Shown here one piece after another: positions 55,116 through 63,742 of a stretch of 64,000 bases of DNA (position 1 is its first letter; each line of letters opens with the position of its first letter). Both the position numbers and the translations under genes were made by a program. The notes below the pieces were generated by a model. That model made no database searches. It saw only the letters and a program-made list of their open reading frames with translations, and was not told the DNA's origin. Location: contig CAVWXT010000006.1 of NCBI GenBank assembly GCA_963759115.1, positions 248,001-312,000 of the forward strand, in the 5' to 3' direction. The stretch is from CAVWXT01 sp963759115. GTDB lineage: Bacteria > Planctomycetota > Planctomycetia > Pirellulales > Thermoguttaceae.

Positions 55116-55502
55116 TCACCAAAGCCGTTCGACGCCGTAGGCGTCGAAAGCCGCATCGCGACTCACCAAAGGCATCTTCTCAGTGTTGGCCTGCGCAATC
55201 AACAGCCGGTTGAATGGATCGCGATGATGAAAGGGCAGGGAGATGAGTTCGGCGATGTGCTTGACACCAATTTGCAGCAATCCAAAGCCATTTCGAGCGA
55301 GCTGCTGTGGGATGAAGGGGTCAAATGGCTGTTCGAGGTCGAGCTTCCGCAAGCTGAGCTTGATGGCCATTTCCCAGAGGCTGGCAACGCTCACCAGCGA
55401 TTGATTGTTGGTATCCTCGATTAGGGCTCGCGCCGATCTCGACATTTTGGGATGCCCGCCAACGAACCACAGGAAGGCATGCGTATCCAGCAACAGTTTC
55501 AT
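55116..55502 (-). CDS. PIN-domain toxin (VapC-like)
   Basis: A 128-residue PIN nuclease: 'MKLLLDTHAFLWFVGGHPKM' (first Asp), 'SVASLWEMAIKLSLRKLDLE' (Glu), 'PFHHRDPFNRLLIAQANTEK' (Asp), 'PLVSRDAAFDAYG' (Asp). The HRDPFDR-like motif is typical of VapC toxins paired with Phd. It overlaps the upstream antitoxin gene by 4 bases (ATGA). Confidence 0.93.
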   Translation of the reverse strand: MKLLLDTHAFLWFVGGHPKMSRSARALIEDTNNQSLVSVASLWEMAIKLSLRKLDLEQPFDPFIPQQLARNGFGLLQIGVKHIAELISLPFHHRDPFNRLLIAQANTEKMPLVSRDAAFDAYGVERLW

Positions 55503-55723
55503 TGCATGTAATCGTGGAAATCTTCCAGAGGTTCGTCGAAGTCCTCGGCCATGGAAATCTGCCCGGCGGCGCTGCCGAACTGCGGCCGGCCTACGGCCCC
55601 CACCGGCACCAATTGCACCATTCGCTCGCTGTTGCCGACGATATAGACCGTCTCGCCGTTAACGGCGTCGTCGATGAGATTGGGTAGCCGAGTCTGTGCG
55701 TCGTTGACCCTGATTTGTTGCAT
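55499..55723 (-). CDS. Phd/YefM-type antitoxin
   Basis: A 74-residue protein, 'MQQIRVNDAQTRLPNLIDDA' and 'GETVYIVGNSERMVQLVPVG', matching prevent-host-death antitoxins. The N-terminal domain binds DNA; the acidic C-terminus ('MAEDFDEPLEDFHDYM') would wrap the PIN toxin. ATG 55723 chosen because family members start here; GGCGA upstream is a weak ribosome binding site. Coupled to the toxin gene. Confidence 0.9.
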   Translation of the reverse strand: MQQIRVNDAQTRLPNLIDDAVNGETVYIVGNSERMVQLVPVGAVGRPQFGSAAGQISMAEDFDEPLEDFHDYMQ

Positions 55724-55827
55724 GGCGACTCGCCCTCCGTCGCTGCCATCGTGCCCCACCGGTATATTATAGCCCGGTTCTTGCTGGGACAACATCCCCG
55801 GTCGGCCGGCAATCAGCCGAGAGCTGG

Positions 55828-56346
55828 GTGGGTCTGTTGGCCAACAACTTCGCGTTTTTCCAATTTCTCTCCTTGCCCCCGCACCCCTCCTCGTTCGCCG
55901 CAGAGCATCGCCCGCGTACCATGATGCGCTTCGCGGCGGGGGTTGTCCAGGTCAAGAAATGGGCCAAGCAGGCGATGACCCTATTGTCCGTGCTGGTGGC
56001 CTCAAACTTGAGGTCACAATTTGCGACCTCAAGTTCCGCACCCCACGGCGGTCGGCGTTACGCCCCTTACGCTTTCACCGAGCAAGGGGTGGCCATGCTG
56101 TCCAGCGTCCTGCGAAGCCCACGGGCTGTCGAGGTCAACATCCAAATCATGCGGGCCTTTGTCCGGCTTCGGCAACTGCTCAGTGTCCACAGGGAACTGG
56201 CCGAACGCTTGACGAAGCTGGAAGAACAGATGCGCAAGCGCGACCACGCCGTGGCTCACCAATTCCAGCAGGTGTTTGCGCTGCTGGATCAGCTTTTCAG
56301 TCCGCTCGGTCCGCCACGCAAACCCATCGGCTTCCACACGAAGTAG
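55828..56346 (+). pseudogene. ORF6N-domain protein, N-terminal part missing
   Basis: From about 55990 on the protein matches the ORF6N/KilA-type DNA-binding family C-terminal half: 'ASNLRSQFATSSSAPHGGRR', 'YAPYAFTEQGVAMLSSVLRS', 'AVEVNIQIMRAFVRLRQLLS', 'HRELAERLTKLEEQM' and a coiled-coil tail. The first ~50 residues of the frame are unrelated, so the domain start was lost. A 62-bp direct repeat (55937 and 56424) brackets it. Confidence 0.6.
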
Positions 56347-56485
56347 CCTCGCAAAGACTGAGAGGTTTCCCGCGACGGCCTGTTTCCCGTGCGGGCGCTC
56401 CACTTGACCCGCCTCGTAGCGATGGTTGTCCAGGTCAAGAAATGAGCTAGGCGGGCGATGAGCGTGTTGCTCGTGCTGGCGGCCG
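55937..56485. repeat. Pair of ~62-bp direct repeats around the ORF6N remnant
   Basis: GGTTGTCCAGGTCAAGAAAT at 55937 and the same at 56424 start two copies that stay about 80% identical through GGCGATGA...GTGCTGG(T/C)GGCC. Such repeats can arise from an excised or inserted element. The following stretch to 56776 holds only a decayed palindrome (AGAAATGGC at 56568 and GCCATTTCT at 56643) and no gene I can support. Confidence 0.6.
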
Positions 56486-56776
56486 CGCGGTAGAATCCGT
56501 GCGTCAGGCGATGGTAGCGCGGGAAAGGGAGGAAGGGGTCAAACGTAATTCTGCCTTTCCGAGACTGAGAAATGGCGGACGATATTTCTGGCCCCCTTTC
56601 CTGCCCTCACGATCCATCAAAGGGAATGTTTCGAGTCTGACCCTGCCATTTCTGCGATCTTGCCACTACAGGTGGGGTGATTATACTGGAGCGGTAGTCA
56701 GGGGACTACAAGACTGCCGACGAAGTCACGATTATCAGTAACTGGGTAACCGGCTGGTACCGTGGGGACCACACAC

Positions 56777-57331
56777 ATGAGCGCAACCTACATCTGTTTC
56801 TTGGATACGAACACATTCGACGGGGGAGATGTTCTCCGTGGTGCCGCCCTTCTTACCGACCCGCTTACCGAGCCAGTCGAATTCCGGTGTACGTCGGATG
56901 TCCGGCCGACGAAGTTGCAGAGGACTCTGGGGGGGGGACGGCTGACCGGTCATGTTGCCACGCATCTTGTCGGGAAGCCTCTTCTTGATGCCCTGAGCGT
57001 CACTCCGACCCTTGTTGTCGTTCGAAAGCCAGAGTTTGTCGAACTACGCACTTTGATTGACGTGCCTCTGATACAATTGCTGCGAAAAGACGAACTGTCG
57101 ATGGTGTCCCCTCTGACAAACCCTGGTGGTGACGGAGAATTACTGGGAGCCGATGGACAACCTGACTCGCTGATAATGAAGGCTCACCGCCAGTTCCATG
57201 CAGATCTTGAGGCGGCCCGCCACTTGCTAGACGGTGCCTTCCGCTCAGTGTCCTTGCTTGAACCATTCGATAGGATTGAGACTTCTCTTGCAATCGTCCA
57301 TCAGCAGGACGTAGGTAAAACCCGGAGCTAG
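56777..57331 (+). CDS. Hypothetical protein upstream of SNF2 helicase
   Basis: A 184-residue frame with GGGGA 8-12 bases before ATG 56777 (MSATYICFLDTNTFDGGDVL). The sequence is ordinary in composition ('LIQLLRKDELSMVSPLTNPG', 'AHRQFHADLEAARHLLDGAF') and lacks transmembrane segments or known motifs. It ends 3 bases before the helicase start (TAG GCC ATG), so the two are almost certainly one operon. It may be a helicase partner; function unknown. Confidence 0.5.
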   Translation: MSATYICFLDTNTFDGGDVLRGAALLTDPLTEPVEFRCTSDVRPTKLQRTLGGGRLTGHVATHLVGKPLLDALSVTPTLVVVRKPEFVELRTLIDVPLIQLLRKDELSMVSPLTNPGGDGELLGADGQPDSLIMKAHRQFHADLEAARHLLDGAFRSVSLLEPFDRIETSLAIVHQQDVGKTRS

Positions 57332-59077
57332 GCCATGCGATCTTGGGTGGCAGAACGAACTGCGCCGATTGTGGCACCCAAGACTTATGCGGTGGCGAAT
57401 GGGTTTCGTTTGGCAGCCCCAAGCGTTTCGAGTATTCCCATTGCGAAGCTGAAACGCAAGCGGGTATTCGTTCTGCATGGCAACTTTCATATTCCATCGC
57501 TTATCGTCACTCCCGACTTCGCACAACTACGGTGCATAATAGAAGATCGCTTAGATTGGATTGGCAACAATCTACCTGTCTCTGCTGTTGCCTCCCACTT
57601 TGACCGACATTTCTCGCTGCACTTCCCGGACATCTCTCAAAATCTTGCCCACTCCGTCGTCAATGTCAGTTCGGATTACGTCTCGGAACACCGGCCTCAC
57701 ACTGACATCTTAGCCCCAGAACTGGTGCCTAAATCGCTTATCGGGCCAAACCTTGTCACGACCCATCCCACCGCCATTCCCGGCATCACACCGCCAATAG
57801 AGTTCTCACTTTATCCGTTGGAGTCCCATTTTCTTCTGTGCGACCGGATAACCCCGCCGTCGATACAGAATATGCCGCTGTCCGACGCTTCCACGGTCTC
57901 TCGCAATCGTCATAAGCGGATAGTCCCGCCCTCAATACGGGATCTGCCGCTGCCTGCCGCTGCCAACGTCTCTCGCAATCTCTATAAGCCGTTTTCACCT
58001 GTCCGCATCGTCGGATGCAGGTTCGAAACGAGAACAGAGCCACAGGAGGAAACGGCATTTGGCTATACTGCCATGAACGTTGGTTTCGGAGCGGGCACGG
58101 AGCGTCACATTCGGTCCCGAAGTCTCGACGGCACGTACCACACGGATCAACGACAGCCTCCCATTTGGGGCTATCTACTGGCCTTTCTAAAGCCGCCCTT
58201 GCAACTTGATCGCCTGCGTGCATCTGACTTGCCCGGCACTCTTTACCCATTCCAGGTCGAGGGTGTAAGACGCCTTGTTACCAATACTGCTTTCCTGTTG
58301 GCCGACGAAATGGGGACAGGCAAGACGGTCATCACATCGGTTGCGCTGAGGATTCTTCTCCAAGGAGGTCGCATTCATCGAGTAATCGTTCTTTGCCCGA
58401 AGTCAGTCCTCTCGGTATGGCATAGGCATTTGCGGGATTGGGCAAGGCCCTTGTCGGTTGTTGTAGTGAGCGGGACGAAACCAATGCGGCAAATGGCGTG
58501 GAACACACCCGCCCACGTCTACGTTAGCACCTATGATACTGCACGGAATGACTGCGATGATTGCTTCAGGATGAAGTATTCGCTCAAGTACCCATCCGCT
58601 CAGGCCGGTGGTTTCGACGCCATCGTCCTCGACGAGGCCCAAGCCGTCAGAAATCCTGCTAGCGGCAGATCCAAGGCGACCAGGGCGATCTCGAAGGAGA
58701 CGAGTTACAACTGGGCACTCACGGGAACGCCTATTCAGAACAGCGAGAACGACATAATTGCTATTTGCGAGATTCTTCGCATCCCGGTTCCGACGTTCTG
58801 TCGAGAAAAGCCCCTACGTCCATACTGGCCCTCTGATGTCGAAACGATTCTTCCATCGAGCGAATCCATCCGGCAAGCAATCGAACCATATTTCCTTCGC
58901 CGCCGCAAACAAGACGTTTTTCCAGAGTTACCAAGCAAACTAAGAACGGACGAATGGCTGGAACTTGACTCTGATCAGCGGACGGAGTACGACGCGGCAA
59001 AGCGACAGGGGCAACAGGAGTTTCGCTCGGGTAGAAAACAGTTTAGCCGAATTCATGTGTTTGCCCTGCTCCACAAA

Positions 59078-60171
59078 CCCCGCTGTCAAGTCTAAATCGC
59101 AACCTTTAGGCGAGAGGCGAGAACTTCGTTAGGAGTTCGATAGCCGAGGCGTTTTCTCGGGCGGTCGTTGAGAAGTTGTTGGACTTTGGTAAAACGATGA
59201 TTGGGGATGCCGACCAGATCCGTGCCTTTGGGAAAGAACTGCCGGACCAGGCCGTTGGTGTTTTCGTTCGTGCCGCGCTGCCACGCGCAGTACGGCTTCG
59301 CAAAGTAGATCTTCAAAGCGGCTTCCTCCGTCAACCGCTCGTGCTCGGCGAACTCCTTGCCGTTGTCCAGCGTCAGCGTCTTCCGCAGCTTCGGAGGCGT
59401 GGTCCGATACAACTCGGCGGCGGTCTGACGGACCGTCGCCGCTTGCAAGGTGGGAACCTTGCCCAGCAACAAATAGCCCGACTTCCGCTCGACCAGCGTG
59501 ACGGCGCCGCCGCGTCGGTTGGCGCCCACGATGGTATCCCCTTCCCAGTCGCCGAAGCGACGGCGGCGATCCACGACCACGGGGCGTCCCTCGATGCTCG
59601 TGCCGGTGCGAATCCGCCCGCGTTTTTCCCAGTTGGGCCGCTTTCGGCCCAGACGCCGCAGATAACGCCGCCAGTGCTTCCCGCTGGCTTCCTCGCCGCC
59701 GATCCAGGCGTAGATCGTGGGGGGCGAAATCCACCGTCGCCGATCGCCGGGAAAGTCACTGCGCGCGCGGCCTGCAATCTGGTCGGGCGACCATCGCTGC
59801 CGCAAGCGGTCGGCGACGTAACGCCGCACTGCCGGCCGCTGCATCTTGGCCGTCCACGGCCGCTGGCTCCGACGGCGGTTGGCCTTCCCCTGGGCGGCCA
59901 CCGCCCAATAGCCGTTGCGGCTGCGATTGCGTCGCAGTTCGCGGGAAATCGTGCTCTTGCTGCGGCCGAGCCGGTCGGCGATCTGCGTTTGCATTTTCCC
60001 AGCTCGCTGCATGTGGGCTATGACCTCGCGCTCTTCCAAGGTAAGATGACTTGCCATCGCAGGGACTCCTTTTTGCATGGACCTTCCTCAAAAACGCCCA
60101 TTCAAACGTCCCTGCGATGTTTTCACCTATACCAGTTTTGCATAAGGTTGCGATTCAATTCTAACAGCGGG
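59078..60171 (-). mobile_element. IS30-family insertion sequence
   Basis: A 1094-bp element. Ends: CCCCGCTGTCAAGTCTAAAT-CGCAACC at 59078 and (complement) CCCGCTGTTAGAATTGAATC-GCAACC at 60171. A 2-bp AA duplication (59076-59077, 60172-60173) fits IS30. It sits in the codon after HK in the helicase gene. Confidence 0.88.
59092..60057 (-). CDS. IS30-family transposase
   Basis: A 321-residue transposase from ATG 60057 (MASHLTLEEREVIAHMQRAG). HTH: 'MQTQIADRLGRSKSTISREL' then 'RRNRSRNGYW'. DDE core: 'RRFGDWEGDTIVGANRRGGA', 'KTLTLDNGKEFAEHERLTEE', 'GTNENTNGLVRQFFPKGTD' (Glu). All catalytic motifs are intact, so it may be active. Confidence 0.95.
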   Translation of the reverse strand: MASHLTLEEREVIAHMQRAGKMQTQIADRLGRSKSTISRELRRNRSRNGYWAVAAQGKANRRRSQRPWTAKMQRPAVRRYVADRLRQRWSPDQIAGRARSDFPGDRRRWISPPTIYAWIGGEEASGKHWRRYLRRLGRKRPNWEKRGRIRTGTSIEGRPVVVDRRRRFGDWEGDTIVGANRRGGAVTLVERKSGYLLLGKVPTLQAATVRQTAAELYRTTPPKLRKTLTLDNGKEFAEHERLTEEAALKIYFAKPYCAWQRGTNENTNGLVRQFFPKGTDLVGIPNHRFTKVQQLLNDRPRKRLGYRTPNEVLASRLKVAI

Positions 60172-60283
60172 AACTGAAGAGGATCTGCAACTTTGCCAAG
60201 GGCAAGCGTGGAAGTCCGAAAACGGCGGCTGTGATGGAACATGTAGAGGACATTGTTGACAGCGGCAAGAAGGTTCTAATATT

Positions 60284-61867
60284 GGCCTCGTCAACAGAAT
60301 TCGCGGGTAAATTCCGGCTCGGGAAGGTTGCCGAGCGTGTGATATAGGGCAATTTCGATGGCCTCGTAGGTGCGGAAGCCGTAGGCTTTTCTGGTAGTCA
60401 ATTTGGCTTTGTTGTTCAGGCCCTCGACGGAGCCCGCCGAAACCATCCCCTTGGCACGAAACCAGTTGAGGATCAGGTCTCGATGTTCACGCAGGCTTTG
60501 GGCAACCTTCTTCATCGGCTCGATCTTGCTCCGCATCGTGCGGGTACACCACTCTTCCAAGAACTTCACCGCCCAGCCCGGACTGGTATATTCCCAGAAC
60601 CTTTGGAAGTCCTCCCGCAACAGGTGGCTGCGAACGCTTTGAAGGTTGTACTGCAACAGCTCCGACAGTTTCACGGTCTCCTTCTCGGTGCGGTTCTCGG
60701 GTCGTTTCAGCAGGCACCAGCGGGAGTGCTTCAGCACCGGCTCGTAACCGTCACGCTTCAGGCGAGCGGCCTCGGTGCGGCGAACCTCGTCAATCGCCTC
60801 GTTCATCTTCTTCATGATGTGGAAACGGTCCAAGACGTGGATGGCCTGCTTCAGTTGTTCGGCAACCACATTCAAGTAGGGCTGCCACATATCGCTACAG
60901 ACAAAGCGGATGGATTGACGGGCCTCGGCGCTCAGCGTCTGGAAGAACCGCCGCAGACTCTCCTCCGTTCGCTCTTCGGCCACCCACAACAGCCGCTTCA
61001 TGCCATCCTCGATCTGGTACACCAACGTCAGGTAATGCTGTCCCCGCTGCCACTGGATCTCGTCCACGCCGATGGCCTCGATCCCATCGAGGTCCTGATG
61101 GAACAGGCCCCAAAATACCGCCTGTTTCACCGACTCGAACACGTTTCGCCAGGTAGTGTGGAAGATCGAGGCCACCTCTTGCCAGGACAAATGCTTGGCC
61201 CAGCGTGCCAGGAACCAGCGGTAACTGGTTGTAAGATGGCTTTTTCCCACGGCCCAAGGCACTCGCTCCACCGTCACCCCGCAACTTCGACACGCCACAC
61301 GCCGCAGGGCATACACGAAATACACGGTAATGGCCCAGAGGGGCACGAACTCGAACCGCCGCTCCGGAAGACGATCGTAACCCGGCCCGGGGCGGCCGCA
61401 GCCCGAGCAGATCGGCCGACCATTCTTCCGGGCAAGCACTTCCACTTCCAGCGTTGGCCGTTCCGTGCCTTCCACCCATCTGGCTTTTCCGTACACAAAG
61501 GACTTGAAAGGTTCGACCCGATTGAGGATAGTCTTCAGTTGCATCCTGTGGTGGCTCCCGGCGAGATGGTTCGTTTTGCAACTCCATCTTTAACCGGAAA
61601 CGCTACAGGATGCACCTGTTTTCCTGCCTCCTCTCTCCGCTATACTATCCCTGTCTGGCGAAACGGAGTTGGGCTCTGCTGGCGAGCAACCCGACAAGGG
61701 ATAACCAGACCAGGGCGGGTGAATGACTCGCAGGCCCCGGCGGCTTCCACCGCCAGGGCCTCTTCTTTCCCCTCATCCCCTCATTCATTTGCTCTGTCAT
61801 GCCTCAGAAAACGCACCTCAACGGTGCTAACCAGCCCTGTTCTTACCCACGAATTCTGCTGACGAAC
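60284..61867 (-). mobile_element. ISL3-family insertion sequence with 8-bp target duplication
   Basis: A 1584-bp element flanked by CTAATATT at 60276-60283 and 61868-61875. Ends share CGTCA(A/G)CAGAATTCG(C/T)GGGTAA as inverted repeats. 61545-61867 is non-coding and includes a CAGGCCCCGGCGGCTTCCAC-type GC stretch. It interrupts the helicase gene within VLIFSQ. Confidence 0.92.
60291..61544 (-). CDS. ISL3-family transposase
   Basis: A 417-residue transposase. The zinc-finger-like N-terminus is 'PICSGCGRPGPGYDRL' with 'VACRSCGVTVERVPWAVGKS'. HTH 'HLSWQEVASIFHTTWRNVFE', catalytic Asp in 'IEAIGVDEIQWQRGQHYLTL', second Asp in 'IRFVCSDMWQPYLNVV', 'IHVLDRFHIMKKMNEAIDEV', and Glu in 'SVEGLNNKAKLTTRKAYGFR'. 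Family length and all motifs are present. Confidence 0.95.
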   Translation of the reverse strand: MQLKTILNRVEPFKSFVYGKARWVEGTERPTLEVEVLARKNGRPICSGCGRPGPGYDRLPERRFEFVPLWAITVYFVYALRRVACRSCGVTVERVPWAVGKSHLTTSYRWFLARWAKHLSWQEVASIFHTTWRNVFESVKQAVFWGLFHQDLDGIEAIGVDEIQWQRGQHYLTLVYQIEDGMKRLLWVAEERTEESLRRFFQTLSAEARQSIRFVCSDMWQPYLNVVAEQLKQAIHVLDRFHIMKKMNEAIDEVRRTEAARLKRDGYEPVLKHSRWCLLKRPENRTEKETVKLSELLQYNLQSVRSHLLREDFQRFWEYTSPGWAVKFLEEWCTRTMRSKIEPMKKVAQSLREHRDLILNWFRAKGMVSAGSVEGLNNKAKLTTRKAYGFRTYEAIEIALYHTLGNLPEPEFTREFC

Positions 61868-62471
61868 CTAATATTCAGCCAGTACAAGGAGGAGGGGGTC
61901 TACAAGATCACGGAATTGCTTGATCGCTTCGGGGTGGTGACTATCACTGGCCAATCCACAGATCGGAAGCGACTTCGTGTAGTCGAGCAGTTTCAGAAGG
62001 ATGCCAAATGCCGTGTTCTCTGTTGCTACTCCGAAGACGGCGGGAGAAGGGCTAACCCTAACTGCCGCAAGCTACGTCATCCACTTTGACCATTGGTGGA
62101 ATCCTGCCGTTGCGTGGCAGGCAGAAGATCGGGCACATCGCAAGGGTCAGAAGGAAGCGGTGAACGTATACAGTTTTTGGATGGTTGACACGGTGGAGGA
62201 ACGAATTCGTGCAATTTTGGAGAAGAAAGGACTTCTCCATAGCGAGATTATTGATTCGTTGTCCGAAGCGGACTTTGACAAAGCGTTGACTTTGGATGAC
62301 CTTCTCTCGGTCCTCGACCTCGACAACGGGACGGTGCAAAATCAATGAAACGCCAAGGGCTGAGAATCACCATTGGCACGCTCGTAACCCTGAACGGGCG
62401 ACTGAATTGGTGAAACCAACGAAGCACCTACAACAAAGCTGGTTCAGCCCGTTTTGATGGAAAGGAACTCC

Positions 62472-62658
62472 ATGCGACGTTTCCCGTCGGCCCTCTTCCT
62501 GTTTCTGCTCCTGCTTGCCCCCGCCTGCGCCCAGCCCACCGACTCGCGCGGGCGATCTGGATGCCCGCTACGAACTGAATGCTAGAAATCGAGGGAAGAA
62601 CAACCGGGCCACGTTCGTCGTCAGCCCGGCTTCTAACGCATGTCCAGTTGGACCTTGA
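62472..62658 (+). pseudogene. Secretory protein fragment (signal peptide plus frameshift)
   Basis: ATG 62472 follows AAGGA and starts a signal peptide (MRRFPSALFLFLLLLAPACA). After about 25 codons the sequence makes better sense in the next frame ('GDLDARYELNARNRGKNNRA'), which stops at 62658. Only about 60 codons remain. No family recognised. Confidence 0.4.
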
Positions 62659-62956
62659 TGGCTTCCTCGATCTTGCGCATGTCGTCTTGGGAGATAACGC
62701 CGGCTCGCCGGAAAAGCCGCTGCTTGCTCACGGTCGCCAACTGATCGGCCATGGCCTTGCTCGGCTTTCCCTCGAAGTCGACGGCCGCCTCGCTGGGATA
62801 GAGGCGCTCCACGTTGCTCGTCAAAGGGACCACCTGAACGCGGTTCAGAAACCGGTTCGACGCGTCATTGCTGACGATGACGGCAGGCCGCTTCTTTCGG
62901 ATCTCGCCGCCGATGGAAGGCTCGAAGTTGACCCACCACACCTCACGCCTCTTCAT
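62633..62956 (-). CDS. MazF/PemK-type mRNA interferase
   Basis: A 107-residue toxin from ATG 62956: 'MKRREVWWVNFEPSIGGEIR', 'KKRPAVIVSNDASNRF', 'VQVVPLTSNVERLYPSEAAV' and 'KPSKAMADQLATVSKQRLFR'. The conserved Arg in KKRPA and the Thr in PLTSN are catalytic in MazF. The gene overlaps the antitoxin gene by 14 bases. Confidence 0.93.
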   Translation of the reverse strand: MKRREVWWVNFEPSIGGEIRKKRPAVIVSNDASNRFLNRVQVVPLTSNVERLYPSEAAVDFEGKPSKAMADQLATVSKQRLFRRAGVISQDDMRKIEEAIKVQLDMR

Positions 62957-63173
62957 GGGCGGCGTCCTTGAAGGTGACCTCGGCCCACTGGAGGGCCTCT
63001 TTCTCCCGCTTCTTATCCTTTGCCATTTCGGCATAAGCCGAGTCCAGGTCGGGCCGAACGACGTGTGGGCGGACCAGTTCCTCGATGAACTTGCTTATTT
63101 TCCGACGACCGATGGTCTCGTGCAGCCCCTCGTAGACGACTTCGTCCACGGTGATGGTCAGTTTCTTCTGCAT
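62943..63173 (-). CDS. Antitoxin of the MazF-like toxin (ribbon-helix-helix-like)
   Basis: A 76-residue protein: 'MQKKLTITVDEVVYEGLHET', 'RRKISKFIEELVRPHVV', then a charged C-terminal helix ('KDKKREKEALQWAEVTF'). The short beta strand followed by two helices fits RHH antitoxins. GGAGG precedes the ATG. It lies directly upstream of and overlaps the toxin gene. Confidence 0.9.
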   Translation of the reverse strand: MQKKLTITVDEVVYEGLHETIGRRKISKFIEELVRPHVVRPDLDSAYAEMAKDKKREKEALQWAEVTFKDAAHEEA

Positions 63174-63564
63174 CGCACACCTCCATATACGTGTAGTATA
63201 CGTGTACGCAGGGCAATGTCAACGCGGCGTTTGTCGTTCTGGGCGACCTTGGCCATAAAGTCCTTGGGCTCGTCGATGGCGTGGCAATAGAGGAACCAGG
63301 CCCGTCATTCGGGCAGACGGAGGGGTGCGTGTTGGTGCGAAGGAACTCGCCGGCCGCGGAGAGCACCCAATTCAGATTCTCGCGGTAGGTCTGCTCGCGG
63401 TTCTCGCTGACGACCTTGAAGGCGGACACGTTCCGCGTGCAGATTCTACGGATCGTCGATTCGCCAACCCCGTAGTCGCGTGCGAGTACCTTCTGCTGCT
63501 CCCCGGCGGCATAGCGGCGCAGAATCTCTGCCCGCTGGTCGGAAGTGAGCTTGGGTTCGGCCAT
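63158..63564 (-). pseudogene. HTH-domain protein, frameshifted
   Basis: The start 'MAEPKLTSDQRAEILRRYAA', then 'GEQQKVLARDYGVGESTIRR', is a resolvase-like HTH. After 'NTHPSVCPNDG' the frame is disrupted near 63305, and the natural continuation ('WFLYCHAIDEPKDFMAKVAQ', 'NDKRRVDIALRTRI') lies in another frame, ending at 63158, 16 bases into the antitoxin gene. One base is missing or two are extra. Joined length about 135 residues. A role as regulator of the downstream toxin-antitoxin pair is possible but unproven. Confidence 0.5.
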
Positions 63565-63742
63565 TCCTCTACCCTAGCAACCGACCGACTTCCGGCCCGG
63601 TTCCCGGCCAGCGCAAAAAGAAAGCCCGGCAGATTGCGGAGGCTAATAAGGGACGCTATAGTCACCGTCGCCAGACAGCTCGCCTGGGTACATACGTGTC
63701 AAGAGGTACACTCCCGGTTGCGGGAGAAATGAGGGCGCGACA

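Larger units (their letters stand above)
57335..62348 (+). pseudogene. SNF2-family DEAD/DEAH helicase, split by IS30 and ISL3
   Basis: Three exon-like fragments: 57335-59077, 60174-60283 and 61876-62348. The first holds the ATPase lobe: 'YPFQVEGVRRLVTNTAFLLA', Walker A 'DEMGTGKTVI', 'IVLDEAQAVRNPAS' (DEAQ), 'NWALTGTPIQNSENDI'. The others supply lobe 2: 'GKKVLI|FSQYKEEGVYKITE', 'ATPKTAGEGLTLTAASYVIH', 'WWNPAVAWQAEDRAHRKGQK' (QxxxRxxRxGQ). Removing each IS plus one target duplication restores the frame exactly. An extra A near 62007 also breaks lobe 2. The original would be about 774 residues, with an unusual ~300-residue N-terminal region. As it stands the first fragment stops at 59095. Confidence 0.85.
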
